A DNA stretch of 10,388 nt, taken from Candidatus Gastranaerophilales bacterium. Its GTDB lineage: Bacteria; Cyanobacteriota; Vampirovibrionia; Gastranaerophilales; Gastranaerophilaceae. Shown in pieces: positions 6,289 to 10,388 of the stretch. A program made the position numbers and the translations under genes. The notes under the pieces are model-generated. The model worked only from the letters and a program-made list of their open reading frames with translations, was not told the origin of the DNA and did not search any database. Every line of letters begins with the position of its first letter. The first letter of the stretch is position 1. The DNA lies in assembly GCA_910587175.1 (NCBI GenBank), contig CAJULH010000056.1:1-10388 (forward strand), read 5' to 3'.

Positions 6289-7431
6289 ATGATAATATCC
6301 GATGATGATAATAAAAATAACTCCCAGATTTCAGGAGCCCCGAAAAGGGGCTCAAGCGGGGAGAATAAAATTAATAAACTGCCTCAAAAAGCTAAAGCTG
6401 AAAAAGCTAAGGATTTAGAGGCAGTTTCAAACGAGTTTGACGAGACATATGAAAAAACTATACGTCCTAAAACCTTTGATGAATACATAGGACAGAAAAG
6501 CCTTAAAGAAACACTTAAAATCTCAATTGAAGCTTCAAAAAGGCGTAATGTCCCTCTGGATCACCTTTTATTCTACGGTCCTCCGGGCTTAGGAAAAACA
6601 ACTTTAGCAAACATTATCGCAAACGAATGCGGCACTGATATTAAAATAACATCAGCCCCTGCCTTGGAACGCCCAAGAGATATCATAGGAATTCTAATGA
6701 GCCTTAAGGGCGGGGAAATTTTATTCATTGATGAAATTCACAGGTTGAATAAGGTTGCAGAAGAAATTTTATACCCCGCAATGGAAGATTTTTCAATCGA
6801 TTTAACCACAGGAAAAAGTCAGACTGTTAAAACCATGCGCGTGCCTGTCCAGAAATTCACCCTGATTGGTGCCACAACAAAGGCGGGCGCATTATCGGGA
6901 CCTTTGAGGGATAGATTTGGAATAATTCACAGGCTTGAATTTTACACAGCGGAAGAACTTCAAAAAATCGTTAAAAGAAGCGCCAGGATTTTAAATGTTG
7001 AAATTGACAACGACGGAGCAATGGAAATAGCGCTTCGAAGCCGTGCCACACCAAGAATTGCAAACAGGCTGATTAAAAGAGCTGGCGATTATGCGCTTGT
7101 AAAATCTGACGGAAAAATTACAAAAGAGATTGCAAATTTAGCCCTAAATAACCTGAATATTGATACTCTTGGGCTTGATAACACGGACAGAGCTCTTTTG
7201 AAACTTATAATTGAGAAGTATAACGGCGGACCTGTCGGCGTGGAAACACTTGCAGTGGCTTTGGGCGAAGATATAAGAACGATTGAAGATGTTTATGAAC
7301 CGTATTTATTGCAATCCGGGCTTTTAATGCGCACCCTTCGCGGCAGAACAGTTACAAAACAAGCATACAGTCATTTAGGATATAAAATTCCCGCAGGACT
7401 TGATAACGGACAAATGGGGTTGTTTGATTAA
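6289..7431 (+). CDS. ruvB: Holliday junction branch-migration helicase subunit RuvB
   Basis: RuvB is the hexameric AAA+ motor that, with RuvA, drives branch migration of Holliday junctions during recombination repair. Visible parts are: IRPKTFDEYIGQ (58-69); Walker A GPPGLGKTT (97-105); Walker B FIDEIHR (D148-E149); the sensor/arginine-finger stretch GATTKAGALSGPLRDRFG (194-211); the RATPRIANRL segment of the lid; and the C-terminal winged helix with GGPVGVETLA and RGRTVTKQAYSHLG. At 380 aa it is longer than the usual 330-350. The excess is a basic, low-complexity N-terminal tail of about 35-40 residues (QISGAPKRGSSGENK...), part of it encoded by a GC-rich hairpin at 6335-6353. No Met or GTG/TTG start nearer the core was found, and TAAGG lies 7 nt before this ATG. 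The last residues, QMGLFD (375-380), resemble a sliding-clamp-binding motif. No ruvA or ruvC is in the window. Confidence 0.97.
   Translation: MIISDDDNKNNSQISGAPKRGSSGENKINKLPQKAKAEKAKDLEAVSNEFDETYEKTIRPKTFDEYIGQKSLKETLKISIEASKRRNVPLDHLLFYGPPGLGKTTLANIIANECGTDIKITSAPALERPRDIIGILMSLKGGEILFIDEIHRLNKVAEEILYPAMEDFSIDLTTGKSQTVKTMRVPVQKFTLIGATTKAGALSGPLRDRFGIIHRLEFYTAEELQKIVKRSARILNVEIDNDGAMEIALRSRATPRIANRLIKRAGDYALVKSDGKITKEIANLALNNLNIDTLGLDNTDRALLKLIIEKYNGGPVGVETLAVALGEDIRTIEDVYEPYLLQSGLLMRTLRGRTVTKQAYSHLGYKIPAGLDNGQMGLFD
6335..6353 (+). other. GC-rich hairpin inside the 5' end of ruvB
   Basis: GAGCCCC and GGGGCTC form a perfect 7-bp stem around a GAAAA loop, 47-65 nt into ruvB. It stands out in A/T-rich surroundings. 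No T-run follows it on either strand, so it is not an ordinary intrinsic terminator. It codes for part of the N-terminal tail that is absent from most RuvB proteins. Confidence 0.6.
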
Positions 7432-7459
7432 ATATTTAGTTGTTTGATTAAATATTTAA
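7420..7459. repeat. 20-bp tandem duplication across the ruvB stop
   Basis: Two adjacent copies of a 20-bp unit (7420-7439 and 7440-7459) match at 19 of 20 bases. Copy one carries the last codons and stop (7429-7431) of ruvB; copy two carries the stop (7456-7458) of the convergent membrane-protein gene. Without the duplication the two stops would be about 4 nt apart instead of 24. It looks like a slippage event that left both reading frames intact. Confidence 0.85.
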
Positions 7460-7477
7460 TCAATATAATTTATATTG
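7446..7477. other. Two A/T-rich palindromes between convergent genes
   Basis: GATTAAAT/ATTTAATC (7446-7461) is a perfect 16-bp palindrome. It shares its last base with a second one (7461-7477, 8-bp arms around a single T). They lie at the convergent ruvB / membrane-protein junction. There is no GC-rich stem, so a role in bidirectional termination is possible but unproven. Confidence 0.4.
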
Positions 7478-7905
7478 CCCGTTATTGCTTCAAAAGCAAA
7501 ATAAAACTGTAACAAAACACTGCAAATAGCAATTATTAGTCCAATTTTGCTTACTATTTGAGCACATTTTGAAATACGCATTTCATTTTCTTCGCGCAGT
7601 TTCATTCGAAAAAGCAGGCAATAAGATTTTAAAAAGCTTCTTAAAAAAGCAATAGAAGCCAAACAAAATGAAATAAAAAGCCAAAATATTGTCAAAGCAA
7701 AAACAGCAATAAGACATGAGTGAAATACAAGAATAAAAATCGTAATTAAACTTTCATCTTTGACAAACTCAAAGAAAATAAAAAAGCATACCGGAAAACC
7801 AAATAAGCAGACAATAGTTACGAAAAGACCAAGATTTTGAATGGAACTCAAAAGCGTATGATACGCATGCAAAATACGCAATTTTAGAGTAACTTTTTCT
7901 TCCAT
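7456..7905 (-). CDS. Small hypothetical membrane protein, 149 aa, three predicted helices
   Basis: I do not recognise a family. From the ATG at 7905 the protein has a basic N-terminal helix (1-22), hydrophobic segments at about 24-47, 54-88 (long, probably one helix plus a re-entrant or two tightly packed ones) and 120-142, and a charged cytoplasmic-looking loop (98-118, KLREENEMR). An earlier ATG at 7959 would overlap the HDOD gene by 44 bp and add 18 unlikely residues. The 7905 start has AGGGGGA about 6 nt upstream and begins 10 bp after the HDOD stop, so I prefer it. The tight spacing suggests co-expression with the HDOD protein. Converges on ruvB. Confidence 0.7.
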   Translation of the reverse strand: MEEKVTLKLRILHAYHTLLSSIQNLGLFVTIVCLFGFPVCFFIFFEFVKDESLITIFILVFHSCLIAVFALTIFWLFISFCLASIAFLRSFLKSYCLLFRMKLREENEMRISKCAQIVSKIGLIIAICSVLLQFYFAFEAITGNINYID

Positions 7906-7915
7906 TCTCTTCCCC

Positions 7916-8728
7916 CTAAAAATCCGACAATTCGCGCAGGAAAATACCCGATTTTGCAAGAATTTTCTCTCTTAAATTTACCGTATCACTTAATGAAACC
8001 TGCAGATAATCAAGCACAGTTTGATCGACAGACATAATATCAGGTTTAATTGAAACTATTCTGTCTGCAAGATAAACAATTCCGGCAGCAAAAGGAATTT
8101 TGGCTTCCTTAGGACTGTGGTGATATCTGATTGTATCTACCAAAACTTTTGGAAGTTCCCATTTTTCACAAAGTTTTGCACCAAGTTCGCAATGCGAGAT
8201 ACCAAAAGTTGCTTTTTCATTCTCTAAAAGCGTCTCATAGTCCCCCTTGCATTCATTATACATAGAAACGTATGAGTCAGAATGTTTCGATTTTAAAATC
8301 ACCATTCCAATGTCATGTAAAAATCCCAAAATGAAAGCATCATCAGGATTTATGGTTTTATATTCATTTGCAAGAAATTCGCACGCCGTAGCACAGGCAA
8401 TGGAATGCGGGAAAAGGTTTTTTAGACCCTCATCATCGTATAATTTCTGCAAAACAAGTGCTATTATTATATTTTTAACCTTCATCGCCCCAAGAGACAT
8501 GAGCGCTTTATTAATTGATGCCAATTGTCTTGATGTGCCTGAAAAATAAGCGGAATTCACAAGTTTAAATGTTTTGCTTGCAAGAATTGTATCCTGTAGA
8601 AGAAGGCGGGAAAGGGCTCTGGTATCAGCCTGTGGTGCACGAATAGCCTCCAGTGCACGCGCCATGGGCTCCGACAGAGGCGGCATAAAATTGTCATATT
8701 CTTTTATTATTTCTTCGATTTCAGACAT
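7916..8728 (-). CDS. HDOD-domain signalling protein
   Basis: This is a 270-aa stand-alone HDOD protein, a class related to HD phosphohydrolases and usually tied to chemotaxis, cyclic-di-GMP or stress signalling. The N-terminal half (13-100) shows the HDOD pattern: PPLSEPMARALE, then LSRLLLQDTILASKTFKLVNSAYF and INKALMSLGAMKVKNIIIA. The second half keeps residues that match HD-type metal ligands in order: H108, H138-D139 (FLHDIG), H179 (ISHCELG), H203-H204 (RYHHSP) and D222 (LADRI). Many HDOD proteins have lost these, so catalysis cannot be excluded. No receiver, GGDEF or membrane domain is attached. The start at 8728 has AAGG 4 nt upstream, and a TATAAAAT lies at 8744-8751, a possible -10 box. 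A small membrane protein follows after 10 bp. A hairpin separates it from ftsX. Confidence 0.92.
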   Translation of the reverse strand: MSEIEEIIKEYDNFMPPLSEPMARALEAIRAPQADTRALSRLLLQDTILASKTFKLVNSAYFSGTSRQLASINKALMSLGAMKVKNIIIALVLQKLYDDEGLKNLFPHSIACATACEFLANEYKTINPDDAFILGFLHDIGMVILKSKHSDSYVSMYNECKGDYETLLENEKATFGISHCELGAKLCEKWELPKVLVDTIRYHHSPKEAKIPFAAGIVYLADRIVSIKPDIMSVDQTVLDYLQVSLSDTVNLREKILAKSGIFLRELSDF

Positions 8729-8788
8729 TTTACCTTTTGCTAAATTTTATAAAACTTTTGCCAAAGCCCGCTCCTAAAGACCCATAAT

Positions 8789-8821
8789 AAAACATTTTCA
8801 GGCTACACCTGTAAATGTTTT
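8789..8821 (-). terminator. Hairpin overlapping the ftsX stop; probable intrinsic, possibly bidirectional, terminator
   Basis: A 9-bp arm (8789-8797) pairs with 8813-8821, and after one mismatch a CAGG/CCTG inner stem of 4 bp closes a 5-nt loop. The ftsX stop codon (8803-8805) lies exactly in that loop. In the ftsX transcript the stem ends in UUUU then AUUAU; on the opposite strand it is followed by an uninterrupted T-run. It would separate ftsEX from the HDOD gene, and might also stop antisense transcription coming from the left. Confidence 0.55.
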
Positions 8822-9720
8822 TTAATACTCATAAGACTGCCGCCAGCTGCAAACACAACACCGACAAGAATTACAGACAATACTACAAGCCCCTGTGCAA
8901 AGCCAAAAACGGGAATTGCAAAAAATTCATGCATTTTCTGCAGATATCCCTGAACAATATTTATGGGTATCACGGCAAGTAAGGCTCCTCCAAAACCGTA
9001 TATAGCCCCCTGAAGCACAAGCGGGGACTTTATATACCAGTTGCTTACCCCCATAAGACGCATGATTTCAATTTCTTCTTTTCTGGATTGAATAACAAGC
9101 TGAATTGTGTTGTTAATAATGGTAATAGTTAAAAGTGATGCCACAACCATAACAACAAGCGTTACCGTATGGCTTATTTTATTCAACATTTCAGCCTTTT
9201 GTGCCAAATCCTTTGCATAGCCGGTATCTTGAATATCGGGAAGTTTTTTTACCTCATTCATAACAGTATCGATATTTTTCATATTATCAACACGAACGCG
9301 TAAAACATCCGGAAGCGGATTTTCAACATCAGGCATGTTGATTTCTCTCTTCATTTCATTCCAGGATTTTTCTTTTGAAACAAAACTCACATTCTTTACA
9401 CACTTTAATTTTTTAACATTTTTGATTGTAGAATTTACATCTGCCTGGGGTTCAAGATAAACACTTAATTCCAGCGAACCGCCAAGCTCTTCTACTATAC
9501 TTGAAAATGAAAGTGTCGTTCTGAAAATAGTACCAAAGATGGTTAATATTGCAGCCATTGTGCCAATGATTGCAATATTTATTAAAAGCCCGGACTGGCT
9601 TATACCCTTAAAAGTCTCAGCTATTATCCTTGCCGTAATCCTGATTTCTGTAAGCCAATCTTTTGGAATATGCGATTTAACTTTTTGTTTTAATCTGTTT
9701 CTTGTTGAGCCGTTAGTCAT
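8803..9720 (-). CDS. ftsX: Cell-division ABC transporter permease-like protein FtsX
   Basis: FtsX is the membrane partner of FtsE. The pair does not transport a known solute but relays ATP hydrolysis to peptidoglycan hydrolases at the septum in the systems studied. The 305-aa protein has the FtsX layout: a basic cytoplasmic N-terminus (1-50), TM1 (about 54-76), an outside domain of about 100 residues with VEELGGSLELSVYLEPQAD and a KNVSFVSKEKSWNEMK segment, then three membrane helices, with RKEEIEIMRLMGVS between TM2 and TM3 and a short basic tail. I start it at ATG 9720, which overlaps the ftsE end by 8 bp and has AGG 5 nt upstream. An ATG at 9738 would add six residues and has a badly placed ribosome-binding site. 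The overlap implies translational coupling to ftsE. The stop lies in a hairpin loop. Confidence 0.95.
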   Translation of the reverse strand: MTNGSTRNRLKQKVKSHIPKDWLTEIRITARIIAETFKGISQSGLLINIAIIGTMAAILTIFGTIFRTTLSFSSIVEELGGSLELSVYLEPQADVNSTIKNVKKLKCVKNVSFVSKEKSWNEMKREINMPDVENPLPDVLRVRVDNMKNIDTVMNEVKKLPDIQDTGYAKDLAQKAEMLNKISHTVTLVVMVVASLLTITIINNTIQLVIQSRKEEIEIMRLMGVSNWYIKSPLVLQGAIYGFGGALLAVIPINIVQGYLQKMHEFFAIPVFGFAQGLVVLSVILVGVVFAAGGSLMSIKKHLQV

Positions 9721-10387
9721 AAGTACCTGCCTGTACATCCTTTATTATCTGCCCTTTTTCAAGGGTGATAACACGTTTTCTAAAATGATTCACAATAGCA
9801 TGATCATGCGTTGAAACCAAAATTGTAATCCCCCGCTGGTTAACCTGCTCTAATATTTGCATAACTTCCATAGAGTTTTTAGGATCAAGGTTTCCTGTAG
9901 GTTCATCTGCAATCAAAAGCGGAGGACCATTTACAATAGCGCGCGCAATGGAAACTCTCTGCTGCTCACCACCGGAAAGCTCAGTCGGTTTTGATTTTGC
10001 CTTATCTTCAAGCCCTACAACCTTCAGGGCACCATAAACCCTTGCCTCGATTTCTTTTGATGAAATCCCCATGGTTCTGATTACATACGCAATATTATCA
10101 TATACGGTGTGGCTTTGAAGAAGTTTATAATCCTGAAAGACAATTCCCATACAGCGTCTTAAGTTTGGAATTTTATTCGGGTGCAGATTTGCAATATTTA
10201 TTCCGCCAACCAAAACCTGACCGCGTGTAGGTTTTTCCTCCATATAAAGCATCTTCATCAGGGTGGATTTTCCGGCACCTGAAGACCCTACAAGAAATAC
10301 AAATTCCCCGGGGCTAATGTGCAAATTCACATTATAAAGGGCAAATTTATTTTTATATTGTTTAATAATATCTCTTAAAACTATCAT
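9713..10387 (-). CDS. ftsE: Cell-division ABC ATPase FtsE
   Basis: FtsE is the cytoplasmic ATPase that pairs with FtsX at the division site. The 224-aa protein has all ABC motifs in order: Walker A GSSGAGKST (34-42), Q-loop Q85 (VFQDYKLL), signature LSGGEQQR (137-144), Walker B LLIADE with D161-E162, D-loop NLDP, and the switch histidine H194 (STHDH). The length is normal for FtsE, and the N-terminus MIVLRDIIKQY fits the family, so the gene is probably complete although only one base remains upstream in the window. Its ribosome-binding site and promoter lie beyond the edge. The stop overlaps the ftsX start. Confidence 0.96.
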   Translation of the reverse strand: MIVLRDIIKQYKNKFALYNVNLHISPGEFVFLVGSSGAGKSTLMKMLYMEEKPTRGQVLVGGINIANLHPNKIPNLRRCMGIVFQDYKLLQSHTVYDNIAYVIRTMGISSKEIEARVYGALKVVGLEDKAKSKPTELSGGEQQRVSIARAIVNGPPLLIADEPTGNLDPKNSMEVMQILEQVNQRGITILVSTHDHAIVNHFRKRVITLEKGQIIKDVQAGTYD

Positions 10388-10388
10388 T

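Noticed and set aside
7906..7959. Upstream ATG at 7959 for the small membrane protein
   Set aside because: It lies inside the HDOD gene, has no ribosome-binding site and adds a non-hydrophobic 18-residue stretch; the ATG at 7905 has a strong one.
9721..9738. Upstream ATG at 9738 for ftsX
   Set aside because: The nearest AGG directly abuts the ATG, leaving no spacing; the ATG at 9720 has good spacing and the usual short overlap with ftsE.
1..10388. CRISPR array, IS element, phage genes, tRNA or rRNA
   Set aside because: No spaced direct repeats, transposase or integrase motifs, terminal inverted repeats, or structured-RNA signatures were seen on reading both strands.

Overview
This window looks like a chromosomal housekeeping segment from a low-GC bacterium of the cyanobacterial superphylum. 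A non-photosynthetic gut lineage (Gastranaerophilales / 'Melainabacteria' / Vampirovibrionia) is my best guess. The placement rests on SecA, whose N-terminal region and first nucleotide-binding domain read like cyanobacterial SecA (for example the HFDVQLIGG and LPAYLNALTGKG stretches), combined with AT-rich DNA. It is an inference from remembered family sequences, not a computed placement. I see no phage, transposase, CRISPR, tRNA or rRNA.

Layout. At 3-296 (+) is the C-terminal end of a CorA-type Mg2+ channel, cut by the window edge. It converges on an unrecognised 327-aa acidic, cysteine-containing protein (293-1276, -), and their stop codons share the same TTAA. Behind that gene lies secA (1385-4264, -), then a small XRE-type helix-turn-helix regulator (4422-4640, -). 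The regulator's upstream region holds a good-looking divergent promoter, an A/T palindrome and a 24-codon mini-ORF (4712-4786, +). A second clear promoter (4866-4893) precedes a rightward pair: an ArsB/NhaD-type ion transporter (4931-6250) and ruvB (6289-7431), only 38 bp apart.

The right third is leftward. ftsE (9713-10387) and ftsX (8803-9720) overlap by 8 bp, and ftsX ends inside a hairpin that looks like a terminator. They are followed by an HDOD signalling protein (7916-8728) and a small three-helix membrane protein (7456-7905) that starts 10 bp after it. That last gene converges on ruvB across a 20-bp tandem duplication.

How the parts relate. SecA (secretion motor), FtsEX (control of septal wall hydrolysis in the families known) and RuvB (Holliday-junction motor) are core functions. 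The transporter and CorA handle ions. The less explained parts are the 327-aa protein, the XRE/mini-ORF divergent region, and the HDOD plus membrane-protein pair. I do not see a convincing new defence or mobile system. The best candidates for something undescribed are the XRE/mini-ORF control region and the orphan protein next to secA.
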